Below are positions 16,319-25,079 of a stretch of DNA of 42,531 nt, one piece after another. Numbering within the stretch: the first letter of the stretch is position 1; every line of letters starts with the position of its first letter. The notes below the pieces were generated by a model. That model searched no databases and was not told the DNA's origin. It was given only the letters and a program-made list of their open reading frames with translations. Source of the DNA: Thermoplasmata archaeon (lineage in GTDB: Archaea > Thermoplasmatota > Thermoplasmata > Halarchaeoplasmatales > Halarchaeoplasmataceae); contig PWKY01000050.1 in assembly GCA_003560595.1 (NCBI GenBank), positions 1 to 42,531 on the forward strand. Direction: 5' to 3'. Made by a program: the position numbers and the translations under genes.

Positions 16319-17500
16319 ATGATAGTACTACTCGTTGATTACGACCATGGGTTCCTTGACCAAACCAAATATGTTTTAGAGACAAAATGGTCCGATATGG
16401 ATGTTATCATCGCTGATTCTACAAAAAAATCTATTGATATCCTAGGTAGTAAAGATATCGAAGTGGTGGTATGTGGCTATCTAAAGACTAAAAAAGAAAG
16501 CCTCGATTTTTTAAAAGAGGTACGTGATAATAACGCCAACATACCTTTCATACTTTTTACCGATAAGGATAAATCAGCTATCCAGGCCTTAAGTATGGGC
16601 GCAAACCGTTATATCCGTAGAGACGGTGATCCTACCCTGCAATTTGAATTTTTAGCTCTAGCGATAAAACAGGAAGTAAAAAAGAGGAAAGAGATCGAAC
16701 ACCTCGAGACTGAAATAAAACGTCACCAACGCATAGAACGTAGATTAGATTCGATGATCAACAACATGGATATAGCCATAGTTTCTTTACAGAAAGATAT
16801 GACTTTGTCCAAGGTTAATAAGTCATTTGAAAACATGGTCTCATGTGCTAGAGAAAACGTGGAGGGAAAAAGAAATTGGTTGGATTTCGTTAAGGATGAT
16901 GAGAAAGAGAAAATTAAAAAGCATCATAAACTGCGAAACATAGATCCTTCTCTGGCACCAAGCTCCTATACTTTTCATTTAATAACAAAATACCAGGAGG
17001 AAAAGTTCGTTTGCGCATCTTTTACATGTGACGACGATGGTTCCTGCTTGATATCTATCATCGATTTCACGTCCTTCGAAATGGTTCTAGGTGAGTTGAA
17101 GAAGGTGGAGGAATCACTGATAGGCTTGAGGATGGGTTCTCCTCCAGAAACGATCCCATCTTTTGTAAAGGGTATATTCGACAAGAACGATCTTAATAGA
17201 GTCGTTAGAGAATGGATGTTGGATGAGATATTACTGATGCTGATCTCCTTAAAAGAGGGGGCTAGCGGTAAGGAGTTGATGAATGAGCTCAACAAGTACT
17301 TTGGTCTCGATCTGAGTTCAAGTATCGTTTATCCCGCACTTCACCGCCTTGAAGAAAGAAGTTTTCTTACAATGAAAGAGGGAATAAAAACAAAACAGTA
17401 TAGAATCAAAGATGCTGAAATGGTACAAGAAAGGATTCACTCTAAACTAAAAGAAATATACGGTGCTTACGTGATATTGAAGTTGATCTACCAAAAATAG
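16319..17500 (+). CDS. pseudo-receiver / PAS / PadR-like transcription regulator
   Basis: Three domains are visible in 393 residues. Residues 1-115 are a response-regulator receiver of the archaeal type (ANIPFILFTDKDKS, ALSMGANRYIRRDGDP). The phosphoacceptor position, normally Asp in VVSDY, is Gly53 in VVVCGY, one acidic-pocket residue is Tyr8, and the conserved Lys is Arg, so phosphorylation is unlikely. A coiled-coil and a PAS-like domain follow (about 130-260). Residues about 300-393 are a PadR-type winged helix: LLMLISLKEGASGKELMNEL, SSIVYPALHRLEER, KTKQYRI. It should bind DNA and sense a ligand or partner, not a histidine kinase signal. It is transcribed alone. Confidence 0.8.
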   Translation: MIVLLVDYDHGFLDQTKYVLETKWSDMDVIIADSTKKSIDILGSKDIEVVVCGYLKTKKESLDFLKEVRDNNANIPFILFTDKDKSAIQALSMGANRYIRRDGDPTLQFEFLALAIKQEVKKRKEIEHLETEIKRHQRIERRLDSMINNMDIAIVSLQKDMTLSKVNKSFENMVSCARENVEGKRNWLDFVKDDEKEKIKKHHKLRNIDPSLAPSSYTFHLITKYQEEKFVCASFTCDDDGSCLISIIDFTSFEMVLGELKKVEESLIGLRMGSPPETIPSFVKGIFDKNDLNRVVREWMLDEILLMLISLKEGASGKELMNELNKYFGLDLSSSIVYPALHRLEERSFLTMKEGIKTKQYRIKDAEMVQERIHSKLKEIYGAYVILKLIYQK

Positions 17501-17557
17501 ATATAAAGCATAATATTAAATAGAGCGATGTGCATTACAATTTATAGAGTGATCTAT

Positions 17558-18376
17558 TTGACCAAGGGAAAAATTATCACCATGGGAGGCAACGTAGAGG
17601 TTTCTCCGACCGAACCTTTATTTAAAGAATTTTTTAACATATCACAGTTGATATCTGAAGGGCAACCGACTATTGGGATAATACCAGTACCGAGTGGTAA
17701 TCCAAGGAAGAGTGGAAGGGCCTATTCACGGCTTTTTGAAGAGATAGGGGCGAATGTGGTCGTCTTAAATCCATCAAGTAGAGAAGAAGCGAACTCTCAG
17801 AAATTGCTTGAAAAGGTAGAAACAGCCCATTCGTTTTTCATAACGGGAGGGCACCAACTACGTATCACCGCCCTCTTATCTGGAACAAAGATGTTGAAAA
17901 ATATAAAACAAAAGTTTTACCAAGGTGCATTGATCGGTGGAACCAGTGCCGGTGCCGTTTGTCTTACTACCATAATGATCGGCGAGGGTGCTATAAGAAG
18001 ACCTTTCTACAAAGGAGAAGTTGATCTAACACAAGGTTTAGGATTCATAGAAGACGTTGTCATAGATACGCACTTTGCTGAAAGAGGCAGGTTTCCAAGA
18101 TTGATACACGTAGTCAGCGAAAATCCTGGTATATTAGGTATAGGATTGGGTGAAGGTACTGGAGCAGTGTGGAATTTCGAAAAAATCGAGTTCGAAGTCA
18201 TAGGAAGAGGTAACGTGGTAGCGATACAAGGAAAACATTTGACTAAAAGCAATATACCGGACCTTGAGTACGGCGAGACTCTATCCGTAGGTGGGATCAG
18301 AGTTCATGTTTTAGGACGGGACACCAGATTCCAATATGAGGACTGTGAACTCTATCTTCCAGAAAAAGAAAAATGA
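17558..18376 (+). CDS. cyanophycinase-like peptidase, family S51
   Basis: 272 residues with the S51 catalytic motif GGTSAGA; the nucleophile is Ser130. Upstream are IGIIPVPSGN and FFITGGHQLRI, as in cyanophycinases, and GVVIDTHF-like sequence DVVIDTHFAERGR follows with the conserved His and Arg. Cyanophycinases cut beta-Asp-Arg bonds in the storage polymer cyanophycin. No cyanophycin synthetase is present, so use of imported polymer or of another isopeptide is possible. The start is TTG at 17558, because family members begin with KGKIITMGG; ten more residues upstream to 17528 are possible but atypical. It ends just before a tRNA gene on the opposite strand. Confidence 0.83.
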   Translation: MTKGKIITMGGNVEVSPTEPLFKEFFNISQLISEGQPTIGIIPVPSGNPRKSGRAYSRLFEEIGANVVVLNPSSREEANSQKLLEKVETAHSFFITGGHQLRITALLSGTKMLKNIKQKFYQGALIGGTSAGAVCLTTIMIGEGAIRRPFYKGEVDLTQGLGFIEDVVIDTHFAERGRFPRLIHVVSENPGILGIGLGEGTGAVWNFEKIEFEVIGRGNVVAIQGKHLTKSNIPDLEYGETLSVGGIRVHVLGRDTRFQYEDCELYLPEKEK

Positions 18377-18380
18377 TAGA

Positions 18381-18455
18381 TGGGCCCAGAGAGATTTGAA
18401 CTCTCGACCTCCCGGTTATCAGCCGGACGCTATAACCAACCTAAGCCATGGGCCC
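18381..18455 (-). tRNA. tRNA-Ile (GAU)
   Basis: The 75-base cloverleaf has acceptor arms GGGCCCA and TGGGCCC, an anticodon loop CTGATAA closed by CCGG/CCGG (anticodon GAT), and a T arm with GTTCAAATC. The discriminator base is A, and CCA is not encoded. No intron is seen. It is convergent with the S51 peptidase gene, four bases away. Confidence 0.95.
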
Positions 18456-18497
18456 GATGGGATTACGGTCTAAGGGGAGCCTATAAATAAAATTTAC

Positions 18498-19031
18498 TTA
18501 CGTTATTATCTTCTCTTTTATGGATTTAAAATCTTCTTCCATGACCTCTTTCAGATTGGGGTTGTAAAGTGCTGCAGCAGGATGGTAAAGTGGGACTATC
18601 GTTAGACCGTTAATTTCAAAGATCTTTCCGTGCTTTTCACTGATACCCGCACTTCCTAAAAAGTGTGAAGTGGCATGATTGCCGAGTGTACAGATAATTT
18701 TTGGATTGATCGTACCTAGTTGTTTTTTCAAATGATAAGAGCACGCTTCCTTCTCGTCCTTCCGTGGATCTCGGTTATCAGGTGGTCTGCATTTTACCAC
18801 GTTGGTTATGAATACCTTCTCTCGTTTTAAACCGGCCTTGGAAAGCAGTTCGTCCAGAAGCTCTCCAGATCTACCAACGAAAGGTCTTCCGAGCTCGTCC
18901 TCTTTTTTTCCAGGCCCCTCTCCGATGAATACGATTTCTGCATCATATGTACCTTCACCTGGTACCGCATTAGTTCTGTTTTTATGCAGTCTGCAGCGAA
19001 CACAGTTCGATATCTGCTCCTCAAAATTCAT
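18498..19031 (-). CDS. udg: uracil-DNA glycosylase, iron-sulfur family 4
   Basis: 177 residues. The four cluster cysteines are C10, C13, C81 and C97, the C-x2-C ... C-x15-C layout of family 4/5 enzymes. The active-site motif GEGPGKKEDELGRPFVG is followed by VVKCRPPDNRDP and the C-terminal YHPAAAL. It removes uracil from DNA after cytosine deamination. Its ATG overlaps the osmC stop as ATGA, making it the last gene of a cysK-osmC-udg operon. Placing a repair enzyme with thiol and peroxide genes fits a response to oxidative damage, which is an inference. Confidence 0.93.
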   Translation of the reverse strand: MNFEEQISNCVRCRLHKNRTNAVPGEGTYDAEIVFIGEGPGKKEDELGRPFVGRSGELLDELLSKAGLKREKVFITNVVKCRPPDNRDPRKDEKEACSYHLKKQLGTINPKIICTLGNHATSHFLGSAGISEKHGKIFEINGLTIVPLYHPAAALYNPNLKEVMEEDFKSIKEKIIT

Positions 19032-19453
19032 GCTTCAACCTTCACGTCTATATCTATACCATTTTTTACACTTTGAGTTACGATGCAGTAGTCCTCGAAT
19101 ATCTTGATGCACTGCTGTATTTTTTCTTTATCTTCGACTTCTGGTTTGAGCACGGCATCCAATTTTGTTATCCTCAGCCTATCATCGACCCTCTCGATAG
19201 TGGCTTTGATATCCCCTTTGAAATCATCTACATCGATCCTCTTTTTATTCAAGCAGTACAAGAAACTAGCCATCATGCAGTTCAGTAACGATGCTGCAAG
19301 AAGCATGCCTGGTGTCGGTCCACTTCCTTCTCCCCCCACTTCCGTTGTTTCATCGGTTATCAACTTTCCCATCTCTTCATGGTCGAAGGAAACCTCGAAC
19401 TTCATATTTTCCAGGTGCTTTATATCCACACCAAAAGTACTTTTGTCTTTCAT
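19028..19453 (-). CDS. OsmC/Ohr-family thiol peroxidase
   Basis: 141 residues with the two redox cysteines of the family: C59 in SLLNCMMASF and C123 in FEDYCIVTQSV. The GSGPTPGMLLAASL segment before the first Cys is characteristic. These small dimeric proteins reduce organic hydroperoxides with a thiol donor. GAGGT lies just before the ATG. It is the middle gene of the cysK-osmC-udg operon, 10 bases after cysK and overlapping udg by four. Confidence 0.9.
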   Translation of the reverse strand: MKDKSTFGVDIKHLENMKFEVSFDHEEMGKLITDETTEVGGEGSGPTPGMLLAASLLNCMMASFLYCLNKKRIDVDDFKGDIKATIERVDDRLRITKLDAVLKPEVEDKEKIQQCIKIFEDYCIVTQSVKNGIDIDVKVEA

Positions 19454-19463
19454 CTTATCAACC

Positions 19464-20471
19464 TCATATGTAATTTTTCTTTATCAACTCGTTCAGTTCT
19501 TCAAGATACTGGGAAAGATTCATGGGTGGATGGGTGTCCATCCCGCCATGTTCCCGAACACATCTAAGGCACTCTGCGGCATCGAAGAGGGATGTGCTGA
19601 AGTACTTCTCTCCACCATCGGGAAACAAGGTCACGACCGTACCACTGTCAAGCTCTGAAGCCACTTCCAAAGCGATGTGCATCGCCGCACCTGAGCTCAT
19701 ACCGACGAAGAGTCCTTCCTTTATGGCTAACTTTCTAGCGGTTTCAAAGGCATCTTCGTCCTCTACTTTTCTTATCTCGTCTAATCTTCTTGGATGATAT
19801 ATCTTTGGAACGATATCTTCCTCCATATTCTTCAGACCCTGGATACAGTAGTTTGGATTCGGTTCTACCCCGATAATCTTGATCGAATTATCGTATTCTT
19901 TCAACCTTTTTGAAATGCCCATCAACGTTCCGGTAGTTCCCATACCTGCAACGAAGTGTGTGATCTCACCACCGGTGGCATCGATGATCTCTTTACCGGT
20001 GGTTTCGTAGTGGGCGAGCATATTAATTGGGTTATCGAATTGGTTCGGCCTCCAGTAATCCTCTTCTTCCGACAGTTCCACCGCTCTTTTGATGGCGCCG
20101 TCTGTTCCTTCATCCTCCGGCGTAAACTCGATCTCAGCACCCAAAGCAGTAAGCATTCGCACCCTTTCTATACTCACTCCTCTAGACATGGTGAGGTGAA
20201 GATGATATCCTTTTATCGCACATACCATGGCTAGTCCTAACCCAGTATTCCCACTGGTTGCTTCTACGATTATGGTCTCTTTGTTGACCTCTCCCCTTCT
20301 CTCCGCCTCTTCTATCATGTAAAGTGCGATCCTATCCTTCACCGAACCCATCGGGTTAAGCTTTTCAAGCTTAGCGTAGATTTCAACGTTTTTATTAGGA
20401 TTTAACTTGTTGATCTTGACTAAAGGAGTATTTCCTATCAGTTCTAAGGCTGATTCCACTTTCTTAGACAT
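19464..20471 (-). CDS. cysK: cysteine synthase / cystathionine beta-synthase family
   Basis: 335 residues of a fold-type II PLP enzyme. The cofactor Lys is K45 in GSVKDR; the substrate loop is TSGNTG at 72-77 and the phosphate-binding loop GTTGTLMG. The family makes cysteine from O-acetylserine, O-phosphoserine or homocysteine plus serine, and the sequence alone does not say which. The last 40 residues (CLRCVREHGGMDTH and a helical tail) extend beyond minimal CysK and carry two Cys; there is no CBS domain. It is first in the operon with osmC and udg. Confidence 0.9.
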   Translation of the reverse strand: MSKKVESALELIGNTPLVKINKLNPNKNVEIYAKLEKLNPMGSVKDRIALYMIEEAERRGEVNKETIIVEATSGNTGLGLAMVCAIKGYHLHLTMSRGVSIERVRMLTALGAEIEFTPEDEGTDGAIKRAVELSEEEDYWRPNQFDNPINMLAHYETTGKEIIDATGGEITHFVAGMGTTGTLMGISKRLKEYDNSIKIIGVEPNPNYCIQGLKNMEEDIVPKIYHPRRLDEIRKVEDEDAFETARKLAIKEGLFVGMSSGAAMHIALEVASELDSGTVVTLFPDGGEKYFSTSLFDAAECLRCVREHGGMDTHPPMNLSQYLEELNELIKKNYI

Positions 20472-20542
20472 GTGATCTAGTTATTACTAACTGACTGTTA
20501 TTAGAGATTTACCCCTCACTTTCACAAACCCCTCTAGCGAAG

Positions 20543-20551
20543 TTATTTAAG
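20543..20551 (+). promoter_or_regulatory. TATA box of the XPD-like helicase gene
   Basis: TTATTTAAG is centred about 32 bases before the ATG at 20579, giving a leader of only a few bases. Confidence 0.5.
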
Positions 20552-20578
20552 TATAACATCAATAAGTACTCGAAAAAG

Positions 20579-22480
20579 ATGGCACTATCTGAAAATTCAA
20601 TTTTCCCATACAAACCTCGGAAGAATCAGGAAGAAATAATGGATGATATCCGCTCCAGTGTTGAAAATGGAGTATCGCTTGTATATCAAGCGTCCACGGG
20701 TTCGGGAAAAACGGTGTGCACCCTTGCACCTACCATTGACTATGCTAAAAAAGAAGGAAAAAAGGTTCTGTACCTAACAAGAACCAACTCCCAGCAGAAA
20801 CAGGTGTTGTTGGAATTGAGGCGTATGTGTAACCATTTTGGTATAGGTATTCAGGGGCGTAACAACACTTGCATCTTAGCCCTAGAGGATGAAGAGCTTT
20901 CTAAAGGTAGTGCGGATGAACTTTCAAAGTACTGCAGCGATAGAAAGAAAGAAGTGCGTCAGCAGATGGCGGAAGATTCTGACAACTTTAGCTGCCACTA
21001 CTACGCTGGTCTGCTCACCTCTCCTTTTGATGATCTGAAAAGGTGGGCAAAGAAGAACATCCCAACCGGCGACGAGTTCAGGAGCAAGTGCGCAGAACTC
21101 GATGTCTGCCCCTACGAAGCTGCGAAGATACTGGTAAACGACGCTCTTTTAGTTACAGCACCCTATGTTTACTTTTTCGTACCCTTCATAAGACGCCGGT
21201 TACTGGAATGGATGGGTGTTGAGATCGACGATTTGATAGTGGTTATAGACGAAGCACACAACCTTCCGGACTACGCACGAGAGTTAGCGTCAGGGGATAT
21301 GAGCCAGATAAGCATAGAACGGACCATCTCTGAAAGCATAGAAAGAGGTGACCCGACTGTCGGACCGGACATATCCACTTCCCACCTCTGTAGAACACTC
21401 TCTACCATAATAAACGAGATGGTTAGAGAATACGTTGTAGACGACGACGGTTTGGTACCTCCTAACGAATTAAGAACGGAGCTCATGCACTCACTTAAAG
21501 TGAACACCAACGACATAAGGGATATCGTCAGAGAACTAAAACTCCACGGCGAATTAGTACGGCAGGATAAGAGGGAGAAGAAAAAATTAGCTAGGTCTTA
21601 CATGAATTCAATGGCAGATTTTCTACGTTTCTGGATAAATATGGAGAGAGCTCACTACATAAAGCTTGTTAAGGGCGGCAGTAATCCTTCGATAGAAGGT
21701 TTTTGTCTAGACCCAAGCCAAATAACTGAGTGCTTGAATCACTGCCATACCAGTATCCACATGTCCGGTACCCTTGAACCGCTTGACGAGTACCGTGATT
21801 CCATCGGTCTTCCCTTCGACACGGTTGCCAAAATATATCCACCTCCCTTTCCTCGGGAAAACAGGATGCTTTATTATGTTAGGGAGATAACTACACGATA
21901 CGAAGCTCTGGCCAGGGACGACGGCATGGTGACCAAGATACGAGATATGTTGAAAAGTGTGTTGAATGGAGTAAAACGGAACACCATCGTTTTCTTTCCG
22001 AGCTACAGATTGATGGATGATGTTTGCCGTCCCCTTCTTAAAGACGGTATAATGATAGAAGGGCAGAACATGACCCAGCCCGAGTTGATGGATTTAGTGG
22101 ACCGGTTTAAGAAGAATGGAGGCACTTTGTTATCTGTCATCGGCGGTAGGATAAGTGAGGGTATGGACTTTCCAGGTAAAGAGCTGGAGGTGGCAGTTGT
22201 GGTAGGTATACCCTATCCTAAACCGACTGCTAGGCAGAGAGGATTGCAGCACTACTACGATATGAAGTTCGGAAAGGGTTGGGAGTACACGGTTAAGGCA
22301 CCGGCCGTACGTAAGATACTGCAGTCCACTGGTAGGGTAGTTCGCAGCGAAACAGACCTCGGGGCAGTTCTGATCATGGATGAGAGGGCGGTTCATTTCA
22401 AGGAATATCTACCAGGATTAAAACCGACTGAGGACGCTTCGGGAAATATACGTGCTTTTTTCAATATGAAGGAAAATTGA
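20579..22480 (+). CDS. XPD/Rad3-like superfamily 2 DNA helicase
   Basis: 633 residues, the usual archaeal XPD length. Walker A STGSGKT is at 39-45 and the DEAH box VVIDEAHNLPD near residue 223. Between them, six Cys from C84 to C177 (including GRNNTCIL, SKYCSDRK, NFSCHYY and CAELDVCPYE) provide the four ligands of the [4Fe-4S] cluster. Later motifs include HMSGTLEPL, IVFFPSYRLMD, GGRISEGMDFPG and QSTGRVVRSETD. The enzyme unwinds DNA 5' to 3' and is linked to repair. It has its own promoter and is followed by hypB 37 bases later, which has a separate TATA box. Confidence 0.93.
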   Translation: MALSENSIFPYKPRKNQEEIMDDIRSSVENGVSLVYQASTGSGKTVCTLAPTIDYAKKEGKKVLYLTRTNSQQKQVLLELRRMCNHFGIGIQGRNNTCILALEDEELSKGSADELSKYCSDRKKEVRQQMAEDSDNFSCHYYAGLLTSPFDDLKRWAKKNIPTGDEFRSKCAELDVCPYEAAKILVNDALLVTAPYVYFFVPFIRRRLLEWMGVEIDDLIVVIDEAHNLPDYARELASGDMSQISIERTISESIERGDPTVGPDISTSHLCRTLSTIINEMVREYVVDDDGLVPPNELRTELMHSLKVNTNDIRDIVRELKLHGELVRQDKREKKKLARSYMNSMADFLRFWINMERAHYIKLVKGGSNPSIEGFCLDPSQITECLNHCHTSIHMSGTLEPLDEYRDSIGLPFDTVAKIYPPPFPRENRMLYYVREITTRYEALARDDGMVTKIRDMLKSVLNGVKRNTIVFFPSYRLMDDVCRPLLKDGIMIEGQNMTQPELMDLVDRFKKNGGTLLSVIGGRISEGMDFPGKELEVAVVVGIPYPKPTARQRGLQHYYDMKFGKGWEYTVKAPAVRKILQSTGRVVRSETDLGAVLIMDERAVHFKEYLPGLKPTEDASGNIRAFFNMKEN

Positions 22481-22486
22481 ACAAAC

Positions 22487-22493
22487 TTTAAAT
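22487..22493 (+). promoter_or_regulatory. TATA box of hypB
   Basis: TTTAAAT is centred 28 bases before the ATG at 22518, so the mRNA is probably leaderless. It overlaps the end of the helicase gene region by position only, lying just after its stop. Confidence 0.5.
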
Positions 22494-22517
22494 CTAATTT
22501 GTTCTTGAGTCCCTTCG

Positions 22518-23180
22518 ATGCACAAGATCTGCGACGTTAGTATGGAGAAGAACATACTCGAAGAGAATCAGCGTATAGCTCATCTGAACAAACAAGCATT
22601 TAAAGAAAATAACATCCGAGCATTCAACGTACTAGGTGCCATAGGTTCTGGTAAAACTACTCTGATAGAATCACTTTACAAAGGTATGAAAGATAAAAAT
22701 GTAGGGGCTATCGCAGGAGACTTAACAGGAGAGGACGACCATCTGCGATTTGAATCACATGGGATACGTTCACTGTCTATAAACACCGGTAAAGATTGCC
22801 ACTTAGACGCTCATCTTGTGAATCATGCCATAGAGGACCTTCCATTGAAAGGATTAGATTACCTCTTCATTGAGAACGTCGGTAATTTGATTTGTCCGGT
22901 GGATTTTCCACTCGGGACGGAAACTGAGATAGTGGTCATCTCGGTTACCGAAGGAGACGACATGATACGTAAGCATCCTCTGATATTCTCTTTAGCAGAT
23001 ATCACCGTTTTAAACAAAGTGGATCTAGCAGAGGTTATGGAAGTTGACCTTGATGTAATAAGAAGCGATTACAAAAAGGTAAACCCCAATGGAACTCTGA
23101 TAGAAGCAGATGCTAGAAAGGGAAAGGGAATAGATAAGCTTGCAAAATTGCTTGAACTTCCCTACTCTTTACCTTTGTAG
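22518..23180 (+). CDS. hypB: hydrogenase nickel-insertion GTPase HypB
   Basis: 220 residues. The P-loop GAIGSGKT is at 40-47; GDLTGEDDHLR follows. The metal site GKDCHLDAH includes C94 and H95, with C126 in ENVGNLICPVDFPLG, and the guanine motif is NKVD. HypB delivers nickel to [NiFe] hydrogenase large subunits with HypA, and uses GTP. It lacks the His-rich nickel-storage tail of many bacterial forms. No hypA or hydrogenase gene is in the window. The last 19 bases overlap the convergent membrane protein gene. Confidence 0.92.
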   Translation: MHKICDVSMEKNILEENQRIAHLNKQAFKENNIRAFNVLGAIGSGKTTLIESLYKGMKDKNVGAIAGDLTGEDDHLRFESHGIRSLSINTGKDCHLDAHLVNHAIEDLPLKGLDYLFIENVGNLICPVDFPLGTETEIVVISVTEGDDMIRKHPLIFSLADITVLNKVDLAEVMEVDLDVIRSDYKKVNPNGTLIEADARKGKGIDKLAKLLELPYSLPL

Positions 23181-24040
23181 TAAGGAGAATCTTCTAACCT
23201 TACGATACTTGTATTATCTTCCTTTTTGTAGAAACGGTTCCTTTCCTGGAAGAGCATACCTATAACGAATCCTCCGGCGACCAGCATACCAACCAAGAAT
23301 GAAGGCAAACGGTCGTATGATTCGGGTACCGGTACAATTGCGCTTGACATGGATTTTTCGATATCTATAGATGAAAGAGAAACTTTATTGGTATCAGGAT
23401 CGGTGTAGCTAACTCCTAGATATAAAGTATCGCCACCGTTGAAAACATCTACCATGGCGATGGAGTTCCAGCTGTAATATCCTGTCAGACCATCGGGCAA
23501 ATCGAACTGAAAATAATTTATGGGATATTGTCCAGAATGCACCTGTCCAGCGTCGGTTATCATGGTTCCGTTTACGTCTATGTTCTGGTGAATATAGTAG
23601 TCACCCAAAAGATCGCCGTCGAGTCCTACGATCTCAAAGGAAAAGGTCAACTCTGTAGTATCCTTCACGGAGATCACGTTAAAGTCAAAGTATAATTCGA
23701 TCTCATGTCCCTCGAGTATCAGTGTAGTTTCCATAGCTATATTCATGTGCGGATACCTGTGTTGACTGAAAGATTCTATGTCGACTTCCCAATCGCTATC
23801 CAATGAGATCACAGAGATACCTTCGTCTGAACGATATTGAAGAGCGGTATACTCGATGCTGAAAAGATAATCATCAGCAGATAATGAGATAATGGGGTGT
23901 TCTTCAGATGATATCGTAACTTCAATATTTTCCTCATGGCCCAATAATGTAGATTGTGCTTGTGCTAGGGGAGCTAACATCAAAAGTACGGTGCATATCA
24001 ACGCCGTCGTAACGGCCAAAGACGCCCTATTTTCTTTCAT
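23162..24040 (-). CDS. exported, C-terminally membrane-anchored protein of unknown function
   Basis: I do not recognise the family. A signal peptide covers residues 1-28 (basic start, hydrophobic core, cleavage likely at AQA-QS). The middle 210 residues are beta-rich with few Cys, suggesting an extracellular beta-sandwich. One membrane helix follows (about 248-265, FLVGMLVAGGFVIGMLF), then a short charged cytoplasmic tail. Polar repeats are absent. The gene's 3' end overlaps hypB by 19 bases, tail to tail. The nearest clear TATA box upstream, at 24144-24152, lies beyond element 3, which would then be part of its 5' leader. Confidence 0.7.
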   Translation of the reverse strand: MKENRASLAVTTALICTVLLMLAPLAQAQSTLLGHEENIEVTISSEEHPIISLSADDYLFSIEYTALQYRSDEGISVISLDSDWEVDIESFSQHRYPHMNIAMETTLILEGHEIELYFDFNVISVKDTTELTFSFEIVGLDGDLLGDYYIHQNIDVNGTMITDAGQVHSGQYPINYFQFDLPDGLTGYYSWNSIAMVDVFNGGDTLYLGVSYTDPDTNKVSLSSIDIEKSMSSAIVPVPESYDRLPSFLVGMLVAGGFVIGMLFQERNRFYKKEDNTSIVRLEDSPYYKGKE

Positions 24041-24073
24041 GTCTATCCTACCTATGATTCCTCTCCCATTTAG

Positions 24074-24100
24074 AAAAAGGGTTGAGGAGATTTATCGTGA
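24074..24100 (-). terminator. CGATAA / CTCC / T-run element, copy 3
   Basis: On the minus strand TCACGATAAA is followed by TCTCCTCAACCCTTTTT. It is 84 bases behind the PRPP synthase stop and 33 bases ahead of the start of the exported protein gene. If that gene uses the TATA box at 24144-24152, the element sits in its leader and could act as an attenuator. Confidence 0.5.
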
Positions 24101-24143
24101 TAAAGGCATATGTGTACGAGTTACAATTAGAATAACGTAAGGG

Positions 24144-24152
24144 TATTATAAA
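24144..24152 (-). promoter_or_regulatory. TATA box ahead of element 3
   Basis: On the minus strand TTTATAATA is about 50 bases before the CGATAA core. The predicted transcript start is near 24122. It could drive the exported protein gene or only a short RNA. Confidence 0.5.
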
Positions 24153-24184
24153 AGGAATTTCGCACAGTTCTCGAACTGATACAT

Positions 24185-25021
24185 CTAAAAGATGGTTTTT
24201 TTGAGTAACGGAGCGATAGTTACCTCGCTGTTTTTACACTCTAAAGTATCCGTACAAAACACTGAATCAAAGTGTTGTTCTAATCTCTTGTTTGAGCCGC
24301 CAATAAATAGGCCGTGAGTGCATCCCGCGTGGACTTCCTCTGCACCCCTATCAAATAGCTGATTAGCAGCCTCCATCATCGTACCACCTGTGGATATTAT
24401 GTCGTCCAATATTACCACCTTTTTCCCCTCCACATCTACGTTTTTGGGTTTGATCTCAACAGTTGAACCATCGATACGGTGTTTCTCCAAATAATCCCAT
24501 GGTACACCTACGCTTTCTGCAGCTAACTTTACCCGCTCTTTGCCTCCCTCGTCAGGTGACAAAAACAGATCGGGTTCATGGAGTAGTGAATGTTCTGCGA
24601 GAAGTCCCATGGCACTAAGGTTTTCAGCAGGGATATCGAAAAATTCTAAGATACCTTTGGAATGTAGATCTACACTAAAAAATGTATCTGCATATAGTGA
24701 GATAGTCTTTGCGATAGCCCGAGAGCTTACACACCCTCCTTCTTTGAATGCTTTATCTTGGCGGGAATAACTGTAATAAGGGACAACCGCAGTGATCGAA
24801 GATGCACCGTTTTCATTTAAAGCATCTAAAATGAACAACATTTCAATAAGATGTTTATTTGGATAGGTGGATTGTATCAGCACACAGTCTTCGCCGGAAA
24901 CATCACCTTCCAATCTTACGTATATCTCACCATCTGGGAATACTTTAGCTTCAACTTCTATATTTTCGAGATCATCTAGCCTTTTACACAAACCTCGGGA
25001 CCCCGGTCCTTTTATCAACAT
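24185..25021 (-). CDS. prs: ribose-phosphate pyrophosphokinase (PRPP synthase)
   Basis: 278 residues, typical of the short archaeal class. Visible motifs are SYSRQDKAFKEGG, the ribose-phosphate region FFSVDLHSKGILEFFDIP and the PRPP-binding loop VVILDDIISTGGTM. It makes PRPP from ribose 5-phosphate and ATP for nucleotide, histidine and other synthesis in the cytoplasm. No other purine or pyrimidine genes are nearby. It is followed downstream by element 3. Confidence 0.95.
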   Translation of the reverse strand: MLIKGPGSRGLCKRLDDLENIEVEAKVFPDGEIYVRLEGDVSGEDCVLIQSTYPNKHLIEMLFILDALNENGASSITAVVPYYSYSRQDKAFKEGGCVSSRAIAKTISLYADTFFSVDLHSKGILEFFDIPAENLSAMGLLAEHSLLHEPDLFLSPDEGGKERVKLAAESVGVPWDYLEKHRIDGSTVEIKPKNVDVEGKKVVILDDIISTGGTMMEAANQLFDRGAEEVHAGCTHGLFIGGSNKRLEQHFDSVFCTDTLECKNSEVTIAPLLKKTIF

Positions 25022-25079
25022 GGTAGTTCATACCCTAATGTTACGTGATTGATATATCTTTTTTGACCGTTTTACTTGC

